From Apteryx mantelli (taxonomy: Eukaryota > Chordata > Aves > Apterygiformes > Apterygidae), in the NCBI RefSeq assembly GCF_036417845.1, contig NC_089981.1, positions 4,667,501 to 4,731,500 of the forward strand: DNA of 64,000 nt, read 5' to 3'. This document shows positions 11,831-23,490 of the stretch, piece by piece. The notes beneath the pieces were generated by a model. It had not been told where the DNA came from. It saw only the letters and a list, made by a program, of their open reading frames with translations, and made no database searches. The translations under genes and the position numbers were made by a program. How positions within the stretch are numbered: position 1 is the first letter of the stretch; the number at the start of each line of letters is the position of its first letter.

Positions 11831-14800
11831 CTAAGCCATGACAGTGACAGGTTCTGTGCTGGGAGGGAAGGGGGAAGTGGTTGGAATCTAAGTGACCACA
11901 TACAACAAACTAGATCCTTCCTCAAGAGAGTGATTGGCTGTTTCTCCAGACGTCACATTGAAATGACCATGGCTTTTTTAACAGTGTCTAAATAGCCCAG
12001 CACCAGGATTTGATTTTACAGCACAAGGATTTTGTCTGGACCATCAGTCACAGAATTCAGGTGACAATTTTCACCAGCAGATCCACACCAGGCAGTTGCT
12101 GCAAATAGTCCCTGAAATACCAAGGAACCCACAAGAAGGTGAGAAAGTCCTGGATGGCTGCAACAATCTTTGCCATTGCCCTCTGTCTCTTGCTTTCTGC
12201 CATGATTTTGGAGAGATGGTGAGGGGAAGGGAGGAGAAAAAAGAACAGGGGGAAAGGATCTCCAATATTTTCCTTTCCTGCTGGTTAGAAATTGGCTATA
12301 GCTACACAATTGTCTTGATCATCTTCAAGATAAGGAGATCTTCATTCTAGGGATCTTTTTTCCAAGAACAAATGCTATTGCATTGCCCTAACTGCCCATC
12401 TGTCATAGAAGGTGGCATTCTTCAGAGATCAAACACTAGCAGTTTTGGTCTTAGATGATCAATTAAGATCAGCTGAGAAAGCACAACAGCATAACTCTGT
12501 GTCCAGAGAATGAGATGTCTTTGTGGTGTCAAGTTTGTTCAGACTAACAGCTGCCACAAGAACTATACTGTGCTCAGCATGTAAACCACAGGAAGGCTGT
12601 TTAATCTCAAGGGAAAGAAAGACCAGCTAGACTGCTGCTATTTGATGCAGGCTTTCATTAATTAGTTTCATTAAGGAAGTAGGCTCAGGTTTTGAATATG
12701 CTTTGGAGACAGGAGACCAATCTTACCAAAGCCTTATAATAGATATTTGAGAACCGTGAGTGACTTTTTCAGCATGCTTTTGCACGGTCTATGGAAGAAA
12801 CCATAGGATGGTTACTTCACTTGCATTATATGGAATGCAAAGTTTTTGATGATTCGGCATATCTCCACAGGGCGTCCATTACAACCAGTATGACAGTACA
12901 TGACAGTACATATCAATGGCCCAGGCTGATGCTATTTAACATTATGAAATCTGATTGAAATGTCTTAGCTAGAAACGTAATCACCTGACATTCCCTGAAT
13001 GCCCAATGGAGAGAGAGGCACCTCCAGAGGATGACCCACATTTCAGGTGGGGTGAATTGCCTTGTGGAGATGATGGCAGTAGGGAGGTAAAACAACCACT
13101 TTCTTAATGTGAGCACCTGGTGAGAAGGTTGGAGTGGGCAAAGGCAGAGGTAGGTGCCACTCAAATAGTTGCGTCCTCTTTAAATCAGTTGGCAAATTGC
13201 TTCAGGTCACACAGAGAGGTTGTGGCAGAGGAGTGTGCTGCAACTGGATTCTCCAAAGGGTGGGTAACCACTAACCATCGGCTCTTCATTTCTCTTCACA
13301 GCATACTTGGTTCACAGAATTAGCGGCTGCTTCAGGTACTTTCTACTGTGGATCAAGGTCTGATAATTTTTCATTGTGGGAGATCTGCTGCGACCCCACA
13401 ACCAGATGGAGAGGAAGTGGACACAGTCATAAGGCCATATATTTTCAATGGGCTTGCTACAGATGTTCAGGGAGCAGGTAGCCTTGTGAGTGCTGTTGGG
13501 CAAGCAGTAAGCTACTCTACTAAGATAAAGAAACAGAAGGTGAGTTTGGACTCAGATGTTACATGCAGGACTTACCTGCCTGTTCTGAAACAAACTGTGC
13601 TACAACAGACATTCCTTGCTTTCTGAAAGAGACAATGCTTTTTATTTCCCTTAGTCCATTTCAGAAGTACATACTTATATTCTTGGATCTAACAGTCTCT
13701 AAAGGCTTGATGTTAGAAATACTCGAGGTCCCATAATGGCTGAGGATGGAATCTTCTAGCTCCCTGCAAAAGAGTATGCCGCAGTGCCAGAAGTTCCCTG
13801 GGTTCAGTCAACCCTAAAAGACACATCCTGCAAGCTGTGGTGATGACATTAAGGGTGCAGTTCACCTCACCTGCCTTCAGCCATCCAGATGTTAAGCCAC
13901 TAGGTGAAGCTAGCACCATGGGATGTGTCTGCAGTCAGCAGAGAAAGACAGGCAGCTGACTGTGCACATCTAAGACACCTATCTTAGGGCCAAAATATTA
14001 CCCTTGCAGGTGCTCCTAAACCTCCATTAATTCTAATGGTAGCTCTAAAAGCTAAGTGCAATGAGACGTTTGTATTCTTAATGGACAAAGTTAGGTGCAA
14101 TGGTTCCACTTGGATTCTCAACCAAGCACTGCCAGTGTATATGCCTGTCGCAGACTCATGCGGCAAAACTATCCCCACTGCCCCGGCTATCAGCTGGACG
14201 AGGAGATTACCTGCATAGTCTTTCCGTGTAGCACTGAAGACAGGGTGGGTTGTTGAGACGAAACAATAATGTTTCAATTTGTCACATTTCACCCGTTCAG
14301 GTAGTCTGTCTCCCCACTTGCTGTGGCATTTGACAAAGGGGTAAGGAACTATTCGTGTCGGTTAGATTATCCCATGATTCACCTCTTCACCACTGTCCTT
14401 ATTTTGACTTGTTTCTCTCTTCTTTTTGACTATCTCCTGCTGTCTTTCATGGCACTTCTCTATCTTGTCATGTCCAAATTAACAGCTGGCAGGGCGAGTA
14501 GGAAAGAGTCACACAGTTTGACCTCATTGCACAAAAATGGAGTGAATTTTATTTCTGGACCTTTGGTTTTGGGGTTTTTTTGGGGGGCAAGATTCTCATT
14601 CAAATCCCAGTATCATGGAGGAGGGAGCAGGGTGAATTGACAGAACGGTGTGAAAGGATTATTTAAGCCATAATTCCAATGTCATGTGAGGGTCAGACAC
14701 TTTCTCCTACACATGCTTCTTAAAACTTCTGAGAAAGAAATTAGTAAGGCCTGACTCTGTCAGACTGAATTATTATCTATACATAAGGCTCCAGAGGCCA

Positions 14801-15460
14801 AACCAATCACATTAAACTACATTTCATTAAAATAGAAATCAGTCATCAACATAAAAACTACCAGCTATATGACTACTCGACGATGTTTTCTGGGAGTATG
14901 GATAGGAAAAACTCAGTCTGATTTAATGCTGCTTAAATTTGTATGTTGACTATCTACAACTTTCATACACTTTTGACAATATTCATCTAACCTAATCCTA
15001 GCTATGTGAAGCAAAGACAATTATATCTGAGCTAATATCCCTGGGTTCCCTTTTTATTAAGACAAGAAAATGAGGAACTTTTCGGGTATGATCAATCTGA
15101 GCTAACATTGCTTTATTTTAGCCTACTTGTTTCCCACCACTGGCTGTAAAAGGAGCCTCAAGAAATAAGTTCAAAAAGAGACACATACATTGCAATCTAG
15201 CTTTTCCTACGTGCCACACACAATTTGGCCTCAGATACGGTGTTTTAAATGACACATAGAAGCTCTGGGCTCCAAGTCCAAACACAGCAATCCTTCCCTG
15301 AATCTACCTCTGGCTACAAAGAGCTGGAAAGACATTGCAAACACCACCAGATGATCATGAGAGAAAGTCACACGAGCTACCACCTCTGTGCTCTCTGCTT
15401 AGAGGTCTGTGTGAAATCAGAGACAGTGACAGATCAGTACTTCACAGTGAAGCCCTCATT
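11831..15460. other. Unique spacer upstream of the MRGPR gene
   Basis: This single-copy DNA lies between the inverted duplication and the MRGPR coding exon. I see no convincing coding exon. ORFs at 12,016-12,309, 13,120-13,626 and 14,323-14,640 carry no motif I recognise. A small tandem ATGACAGTACAT pair lies near 12,889-12,911. The MRGPR promoter and any leader exon should be here but cannot be placed by eye. Confidence 0.55.
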
Positions 15461-16399
15461 ATGAGTGCTAAAACTACATCAACCTTCCTTCCAAATACAA
15501 CCAGCCTGGCTGAAGGGGCTAATTACAGTGGGACTGTGCAAAAGGCAGAGCCGTCATATGCTCTCCTCAAGTTCATGGAGAGCTTCTGCCTCATCAGCTC
15601 TGCCTCTGGCATGGTGGGAAATGGCACGGTCCTTTGGTACCTTGGCTTCCGCATCCAGAGGAACTGCTTCACTGTCTGCATCCTGAACGTGGCTGCCGCT
15701 GACTTTGGCTACCTGCTCTGCATCGCCATCGAAACAGTTCAGTGCCTGATGCACTGCAATGTGGGAGTGCAGTTTGGGATACTCCTCTTCCTGGATCTTT
15801 TCACGTACGGGACTGGCTTGTATCTCCTGACAGCCATCAGCATTGAGAGGTGCCTGTCTGTCCTCTGTCCCATCTGGTGCCGAAGCCATCGCCCAAAGCA
15901 CTTGTCCGGCATCATCTCCGGCCTGCTCTGGAGCCTCTCGCTGCTGCTGAACATGCTGGGGTACATTTCTTGCACTGTTCGCCCCTCTAGCAACTGCCAC
16001 ATACTCCTCATCACCACTGGAGTCCTGGACTTCCTCTTCTGCACGCCCCTCATGCTGGTATTCAGCCTCACCCTCTTCCTCAAAGTCAAGTGCAGCTCCC
16101 AGCACCTCCAAACAGGCAGGCTCTTCACCCTGATTATGCTCACCGTCCTCTTCTTCCTCATTTTTGCTGTTCCGCTGAGTGTCCTGATCCTCTTTGACTT
16201 CTGGGGCTATAAATTTCTCTACTCCCCAGAGACTGGTTTTGTGCTGTCCTGCGTCAATAGCAGCCTCAGTCCAGTTCTTTACTTCATTGTGGGCAGCTAC
16301 AGGGATCGGAGGATTCGGCTCACCCTCAGGCTGGCCTTCCAGAGGGCCTTTAAAGATTCAGCAGATGACAAAGATGAACGGGAAAGCCACAAACAATAA
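15461..16399 (+). CDS. Mas-related G protein-coupled receptor (MRGPRH-like)
   Basis: This intact single-exon GPCR of 312 residues belongs to the Mas-related rhodopsin-class family, whose members sit in the plasma membrane and mostly sense peptides or amines in sensory neurons and immune cells. The ATG at 15,461 is the first in the frame; the 42 upstream codons have none. Two N-terminal sequons (NTT, NYS) precede TM1. TM3 ends in ISIERCLSVLCPIWCRSHRP, the family's replacement for DRY. TM7 reads SSLSPVLYFIVGSYR, and the C-tail ends in an acidic, charged stretch. The local GC content is higher than in the flanks. A candidate ATTAAA poly(A) signal lies at 16,701-16,706. Assignment to the MRGPRH-like subtype is inference; family membership is firm. 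The natural ligand is unknown to me. Confidence 0.93.
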   Translation: MSAKTTSTFLPNTTSLAEGANYSGTVQKAEPSYALLKFMESFCLISSASGMVGNGTVLWYLGFRIQRNCFTVCILNVAAADFGYLLCIAIETVQCLMHCNVGVQFGILLFLDLFTYGTGLYLLTAISIERCLSVLCPIWCRSHRPKHLSGIISGLLWSLSLLLNMLGYISCTVRPSSNCHILLITTGVLDFLFCTPLMLVFSLTLFLKVKCSSQHLQTGRLFTLIMLTVLFFLIFAVPLSVLILFDFWGYKFLYSPETGFVLSCVNSSLSPVLYFIVGSYRDRRIRLTLRLAFQRAFKDSADDKDERESHKQ

Positions 16400-18314
16400 C
16401 TATGGCCTCTTAAATTCATCCCTTCTTTTGCCTGAACACCTTCTGCATTGGAGACAAAAGGAAAGAGAGAGGAAGACTATGAAGATTCCTTTAAACCATT
16501 GGACTCTAGAAATCGGGGGGGGAAAAAGTGAATATAAGGCTTTAATTTAGGGTTATCCCAAGCCATGTTGCTAGTCTGCTACATTAAGCCCATATTCAAA
16601 TGCCCTTTGTTCATTTAGACTCCTGCACAATATGGCATGAGAAGCAGGCTGCATAGCTTTCTATCTCTGCTTACTGTCACTGTCCTTGGGTGCTAAATTT
16701 ATTAAACACCATCTTGAAATGTATCAGCCTGGTCTTTGTTTGCTTCTTGCTTTCAACCTTCACGTTAACTGAGAGCAAAAATCTCAGCTCCTTCTCCATC
16801 AATTTTCTTGCTCCTAAAGCCATTGCATAGACCACATATTGTCAAAAGTGTCTGGTCAAAAATAATTTCAAAAACAATTATTTTTGGCAATAAACCATAT
16901 AAGGGATCTCTCCCCACCCCTCAACATTCATTTTTGGGAAAAAAGAAGGTTTTCTAAAAGAAATGTGGAAGGAAGAATGACCACAATGTATTGAAGGAAG
17001 GGAGAGCTATATGGGGATGCATGTTCTCCTCTGCTTGAGTGCTTTTCCCTAGGTGTCTGCCTGGATGCTGTCCCTGCTTACCAGAAGGAACAGGCCAACC
17101 TCCCTCCAGCCACAAACTGAAAGCTCTCCCTGAAAAAGGAAGAGATGCAGGGTGAGGCAGCATGCAGGCTGTGGGAATACAAATGAGAAAAGGGATGTGA
17201 GTGTGTCAGAGTTCAAAGGAAGGAATCCTAAGGGAATAACAAAGAGAGTCCCCCTGCTGCCACAAAACTCCCACCATCTGTGGGGCACAGGACTGTGTAG
17301 GAAGTTCCTCAGGGCAGAGAGAAGGGAAGACTGACAAATTCCCATCCCAAAGAAGCCACTAGAGGTAGGAGAGAACTTGGCTAGCCCTGACCTTGCAAAG
17401 GAGGTAGTAGGAGGTGCAGTGGGTCGACCACCTGATTTGCTGGCAAAGGTTGCTGGGTAGAGCCAATCCCCCTTGCAGGCCAGAAGCACTCCTGTAAAAC
17501 AGCAGCAAGCTGGGGAGGCAGTGAGGCTCTATCAGACACACAAGAGCCTGTGGGGGCAGCGAAGGAAGGCACACAGCAGGCGGTCCCCTTCTCCTGGAGT
17601 CTGCTCCAAAGACCCGCGAGGGCCCTGTGAAAACCTGGCCAGAAGTAATCCAGAACATCTTCTGGAGGATCACAGGGAGAATACAGGCAGGATCGACCTG
17701 TCAAGGACATCAACTCACTCTGAGCATGACTCTCAAGTAGTGTGACACATCCCTGCAGTGAAACGGGCTGATAGGGTTAATGCAATAAATTCAGCCAAAT
17801 AGAGAGCTGGGGCCAAAGCTGACTGCATGGTCTCTTGTACACTTTCCATGTCATCCGTCATGTCAGAGGTAATCCCCAACAGGCCATTCACTCTCTTTCT
17901 TCTTAAAAGAACAGATGTGATCTGAGAGGGGAAGTAATATGCTAATGCTACTTAAGATGACACAATTACATGAAACTTAGAAGTACAGATACTATTTTTC
18001 TGCTTTTCCTGTTCAGCTTTGTAAAGTGCGAGTACATCTGCCCTGGCAGTTAACTGGTCAGGAATCTGGACTGTTATGAGCTGCTGCTTATCCCTTCCTG
18101 GGGATTTTTATCAGCTGCATAAGGATACAAGGATATGGAAGAGCAGGGAGGAGAGTGCTGGAGGGTGAGGGAGGGAGAGAGGCAGTGGAGCAGTAAACAC
18201 AGAAGGAAGCAGAGATTTGGGCCAGCAGTCCTTCACATTTTTCCCCAAGAAACCCTGCAGTCTGTATTGCATCCTTATGGAAACTGGCCTAAAGCGGATT
18301 GGCCACACACTCCC

Positions 18315-18345
18315 TATATATATATATATATATATGTATGTATAT
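18315..18345. repeat. (TA)n microsatellite
   Basis: This is a run of alternating T and A interrupted near its end by two TATG units. It is not present elsewhere in the window. Confidence 0.95.
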
Positions 18346-19234
18346 CTCAAGAACTCATCGTAATTCTTACTGGAAGTTTGCTCTTGGCTACCCGCATTCA
18401 GAACGCCCTTTCCAGGAAAAGCAGCCAAATCCTATCAGAGGTTGTCCTTTCTAGGCTGTGTAAGGTTGGACACCAACTTAACCTTACATTTTCTGAACAC
18501 TAGATGGTTTCCGAGCTCATCGGGATTACCGTTCTTTTGAAACTGATCTCTAACAGGAAATAGCCTGCTAAAGACCATATCTCAGGAGAGAGATACTATC
18601 AAAAACCGTTTTTACCTGTTGTAGACAGAGTGCAGTCCAAACACATTTGTTAGCATGAAAATTAGAACCCTTGTACAAATTATACATATGCAAAGAGGAA
18701 TTAGGGACACATTTGTCCAACAATTTTAAAAAGAACTGATGCTTTTTGTCATGTTCTGACATAGTGAATTGATCCCTGCAGCTCAAACCTGTCTCTGTCA
18801 GAGGCAAGGACTCCTTACAAAGCTTTCCTTGCTGGTGTTTCTGTCCCTGCTTTTCGCCTTCCTCTCCCATCCCTTAAGCAACCTTGTCACTTGGAAAGCT
18901 AGTATCTCCCAGCTGCATGATAGCTGGAATTTGTCCCCTCAACATCCCTCAGGACTTTTCGTGAAGAGGTCGATCTACACCAGCTCAAACTGAAGGAGAA
19001 TTGAGCTCACAAAGTCTGGTTTTGTCTGAACATGGAGCAAGTTTCAGGGCATTCAGCCATGCTCTTGACTTCTAATCCTCTCTGTGTAGAGGAAATGACT
19101 CATGGAAAGAAAGTTCAGAAGACAAACAGGGCAAAAAAAAAAAAACGTTTTTAGCTGACAGAGATTCCTATTTTGTATAGATTGTTTCTGTCCTAGTAAT
19201 TAGATGAATATTAGCACCCACTTAATAGTGAGAT

Positions 19235-19255
19235 TTGTTGTTGTTGTTGTTGTTG
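19235..19255. repeat. (TTG)7 microsatellite
   Basis: Seven perfect TTG units in single-copy DNA. Confidence 0.95.
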
Positions 19256-20587
19256 TTCTCTGCTCTTCATGGATCTCATGCGTATTTGGTAATATATTTT
19301 CTCCATCTGAAAATCCATCTGATTTTCTCAGTCCATTTTGCATTTTCTGGAGCTGCCTTAGGATGCATTTCCGTTATAGCTGTGCTTTGCATTAGAGTAG
19401 CAACATATGCATCACCCATTTTGTGGGATGTTCCTGACAAAGAAAAGGGATAAGAGAAGAACCAAGAACACTCATCATACAATGTGTCGTGGAGGGAATA
19501 CTATTAAAACTACTGTCAAAGAGAACCCTAAATATAAGGCAAATCATACTGAAAAGAAATAAAGGGAAAACAAAAGGAAAAGGAAATGGTGACTGGACCA
19601 GGTAAATACTTTTTTATGTAAGACACAGGAAAAATCTTTGCTGAAAGTTTCACGGTGGGCTGAAAAAGGACAAACAAAAAGCCAAGGTTATTTGAGAAGA
19701 GCTAACTCCAGCCGTGCTAGTCTGGTACTACACAGCTGCACTTGCTCTTTGGCAAGGGAATAACATGTCCTGCAGTGATTTCAGAGGGAGCAGGACCAGT
19801 CCCTATGTGATTCAATGAACTACATATGAGGATTTAGCATGCTTGGCATATTCCCTTGCAGCTGGCCTGCCCAAGTGGATCTTTTGTCATGCAAACAATT
19901 TATAGCATCCCCGTTACCCAATTCCACCCTGTAACATGTTTGATCTGTGCCCCAAGATGGCTCTTCATGTTCCACCTTTACCATACCGGCCTCAGTCCAT
20001 CCTGTGCTTAATAAACTCCAGGCCTCAAGTGCTCCTCCCGTGCCATGCTCCTGACCTCATCAGACATTTGTGCTTGGGTAAACACCTGGCTGTTGGTCAC
20101 AGCTTCTTACGGCTGCCTTGGTCCACACAAGAGCAAGGTTTTCATGTGAACTGCATTTGTGTAGCTCCAGCAAGGTGCAGAGGTATTACCTAAACCTACA
20201 CATTGCCCCCGAGACTATCACAAGAAAGAGCAACACTTCTACTAGTTATGGTCATTTTCTCTTCTCTCGTATTGTTCAAGAAAACTTCATTTAGAGATAA
20301 AATAAATGTAAAGTATTTAGGGTGGGAAGGATTTATCTTTAGTCTTCGTAAAAGCTAAGGGTAGGATTTAGGTCACCGGACTTTGGGTCCTCACAGTGTA
20401 GGTGTGCCAGGTGCCTAGGATCCCACTACAACCACGGAGATCCAGGAAATGCAGTCAGTGGAGCCGAAAGAACAAGTGGATATAGAAGGAGAACAGCAGA
20501 GAGGTCTCATGGTTTCTAGTGAAATCTCTGCTAAAGCAATATTATAATCAACTGTCAAAGGGCTTCTCCAAACCTTGTTAACTGACA

Positions 20588-20666
20588 TGAAATGGCTTCA
20601 GGAGTACTGTTACTCCGTAGAAAACAAACAAAAAAGAGAAGTTTTGACCCCTGTTAGTTCTTTGAA
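20588..20666. repeat. Left ~80-bp direct repeat flanking the CR1
   Basis: The sequence from TGAAATGGCTTCAGG to GTTCTTTGAA recurs, with about a dozen differences, at 23,409-23,490 on the other side of the CR1. The position is that of a target-site duplication, but it is far longer than expected. Confidence 0.85.
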
Positions 20667-23410
20667 CTAGTGGGATAGCTCGCATGACTGGAATGCTGTC
20701 ATGGATGGCTACGTGCTTTTTAGGAAAGACAGGCCAGGAAAGTGAGGTGGTGGAGTTGCTCTTTATGAGAGAGCAACTGGAATGTATTGAGCTGTGCCTA
20801 GGGGTGGATGAAGAGCGAGTCGAGAGCTTATGGGTAAGGATTAAAGGGCAGACTAACATGGGCGACACTGTTGTGGGTGTTTACTACAGGCCGCCTGATC
20901 AGGATGAGGAAGTCGATGAGGCCTTCTACAGACAGCTGGAAGTAGCCTCATGATCCCAGGCCCTGGTTCTCATAGGGGACTTCAACCACCCTGAGATTTG
21001 CTGGAAAGACAACACAGCTAGGCACAAACAGTCCCGGAGGTTCCTGCAGAGCATTGGTGACAACTTCTTGACACAGGTGGTGGAGGAGCCAACAAGGAGA
21101 GGTGTGCTGCTGGACCTCGTACTAACAAACAAAGAAGGACTGGTGGAAGATGTGAAGGTCGGGGGCAGCCTTGGCTGCAGTGACCATGAGATGGTGGAGT
21201 TCAGGATCCTGCGAGGAGGCAGCAGGGCACTGAGTAGGATCGCAACCCTGGACTTGAGGAGAGCAAACTTTGGCCTCTTCAGGGACCTACTTGGAGGAAT
21301 GCCATGGGTTAGGGCCCTAGAAGGAAGCGGTGTTCAAGAGAGCTGGTTAATATTCAAACATCACTTCCTCCAGGCTCAAGATCAGTGCATCCCTATGAGT
21401 TGGAAGTCAAGCAAAGGAGGTAGGAGACCTGCATGGATGAGCAAGGAGTTCCTGGCAAAACTCAGCCAGAAGGAGGAAGTCTACAGAAAGTGGAAAGGGG
21501 GACAGGCCACTTGGGAGGAATACAGGAACATTGTCAGAGTATGCAGGGATGCAACGAGGAAGGCTAAGGCCCATTTGGAATTACATCTGGCGAGAGATGT
21601 CAAGGACAGCAAGAAGGGCTTCTTCAAAGACATCGGTAGCAAGAGGAAGACTAGGGAAAATGTGGGCCCTTTGCTGAATGGGGAGGGTGCCCTGGTGACA
21701 AAGGATGCAGAGACGGCAGAGTTACTGAATGCCGCCTTTGCTTCATTCTTTCCTGCTCAGGCCAGCCCTCAGGAACCCCAGACCCTGGAGGCAAGAGAGA
21801 AAGTCTGGAGGAAGGAAGACTTTCCCTTGGTGGAGGAGGATCGGGTTAGAGATCATTTAAGCAAACTTGACACCCACAAATCCATGGGCCCCAATGGGAT
21901 GCACCCACGAGTGCTGAGGGAGCTGGCAGATTGTATTGCTAAGCCATTCTCCGTCATCTTTGAAAGGTCTTGGAGAACAGGAGAGGTGCCTGAAGACTGG
22001 AAGAAAGCCAGTGTCACCCCGGTTTTCAAAAAGGGCAAGAAGGAGGACCCAGGCAACTACAGGCCAGTCAGCCTCACCTCCATCCCTGGAAAGGTGATGG
22101 AGCAGCTCATCCTGGAGGCCATCTCCAAGCATGTGGAGGACAAGAAAGTGATCAGGAGTAGTCAGCATGGCTTCGCCAAGGGGAAATCATGCCTAACCAA
22201 TCTGATAGCCTTCTCTGATGGAATGACTGGCTGGGTAGATGAGGGGAGAGCAGTGGATGTTGTCTCCCTTGACTTGAGGAAGGCTTTTGACACTGTCTCC
22301 CATAGCATCCTCATAGACAAGCTCAGGAAGTGTGGGTTAGATGAGTGGACAGTGAGGTGGCTTGAGAACTGGCTGAATAGCAGAGCTCAGAGGGTTGTGA
22401 TCAGTGGCACAGAGTCTAGTTGGAGGCCTGTAGCTAGCGGTGTCCCCCAGGGGTCAGTAGTGGGTCCAGTCTTGTTCAACTTCTTCATCAATGACCTGGA
22501 TGAAGGCACAGAGTGCACCCTCAGCAAGTTTGCTGACGATACAAAACTGGGAGGAGTGGCGGATACCCCAGAGGGCTGTGCTGCCATTCAGAGAGACCTG
22601 GAGAGGCTGGAGAGGTGGGCGGAGAGGAACCTCCTGAAGCTCAACAAAGGCAAGTGCAGTGTCGTGCAGCTAGGGAGGAATAACCCCATGCAGCAGTACA
22701 GGTTGGGGGTTGACCTGCTGGAAAGCAGCTCTGCGGAGAAGGACCTGGGAGTGCTGAAGGACACCAAGTTAAGCCTGAGGCAGCAATGTGCCCTTGTGGC
22801 CAAGAAGGCCAATGGTATCCTGGGGTGCATCAGGAAGAATGTTGCCAGCAGGTCGAGGGAGGTGATCCTCCCCCTCTCCTCAGCCCTGCTGAGGCCACAT
22901 CTGGAGTACTGCGTCCAGTTCTGGGCTCCCCAGTACAAGAGGGATGTGGCACTACTGGAGCAAGTGCAGCGAAGGGCTACAAAGATGATTAGGGGACTGG
23001 AGCATCTCTCTTATGAAGAAAGGCTGAGAGAGCTGGGCCTGTTTAGCTTGGAGAAGAGAAGGCTGAGAGGAGATCTTATTAACGTGTACAAGTATCTGAA
23101 GGGAGGGTATCAAGAAGATGGAGCCAGACTCTTTTCAGTGGTGCCCAGCAACATGACGCGAGGCAACGGGCACAAACTGAAACACAGACGCTTCCATCTG
23201 AACATGAGGAAAAACTTCTTCGCTGTGAGGGTGACAGAGCACTGGAACAGGTTGCAAGAGAGGTTGTGGAGTCTCCTTCTCTGGAGATATTCAAAAATCC
23301 GCCTGGACGCGATCTTGGGCAACTGCTCTAGGTGACCCTGCTTGGGCAGGGGGTTGGACTAGATGATCTCCAGAGGTCCCTTCCAACCTCAACCATTCTG
23401 TGATTCTGTG
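20667..23410 (+). mobile_element. CR1 LINE, 5'-truncated (copy 2)
   Basis: This is a chicken-repeat-1 type non-LTR retrotransposon. It starts inside the endonuclease domain (the 5' part is missing) and runs through reverse transcriptase to the typical CR1 3' end, where two ATTCTGTG octamers sit at 23,395-23,410. From 20,916 onward it is the counterpart of 49,531-52,020, because the tandem duplication breakpoint falls inside it. CR1 usually retrotransposes as 5'-truncated copies. The long direct repeats on both sides are unusual. Confidence 0.93.
20684..23335 (+). pseudogene. CR1 ORF2 (endonuclease-reverse transcriptase), broken
   Basis: The frame encodes the C-terminal part of the apurinic-type endonuclease ([21 protein letters not shown]) and a nearly complete reverse transcriptase with [48 protein letters not shown] and the catalytic FADD near 22,530. 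Breaks are visible. The endonuclease frame shifts near 20,760, and a TGA lies further upstream at about 20,733. A TGA at 20,951-20,953 stands where copy 3 has CGA, and a one-base loss near 23,258 changes the last residues. The longest open piece starts at about 21,068 (755 codons). The element cannot make a full protein. Confidence 0.9.
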
Positions 23411-23490
23411 AAATGGCTTCAGGAATACTGTTACCCCATAGAATTAAAATGAACAAAAGAGAAAAGTTTTGAGCCCGTTAGTTCTTTGAA
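23409..23490. repeat. Right ~80-bp direct repeat flanking the CR1
   Basis: This is the partner of 20,588-20,666, starting directly at the CR1 octamers. It is repeated at 52,019-52,101 in the second tandem unit. Confidence 0.85.

Larger units (their letters stand above)
16400..20587. other. MRGPR 3' flank and unique intergenic DNA
   Basis: This begins with the probable MRGPR 3' UTR. The remainder is single-copy and AT-rich, with TA and TTG microsatellites. ORFs at 17,049-17,489 and 17,359-17,713 overlap one another in different frames and show no known domain, so I treat them as chance. Confidence 0.6.

Noticed and set aside
15554..16161. Long ORFs antisense to the MRGPR gene
   Set aside because: They mirror the GC-rich coding sequence, contain low-complexity acidic runs, and have no domain. 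The plus-strand frame has all the receptor motifs.
17049..17713. Overlapping minus-strand ORFs of 104-146 codons
   Set aside because: Several frames are open at once in a moderately GC-rich stretch, with no conserved motif, no paralogue and no splice signals I could pair.
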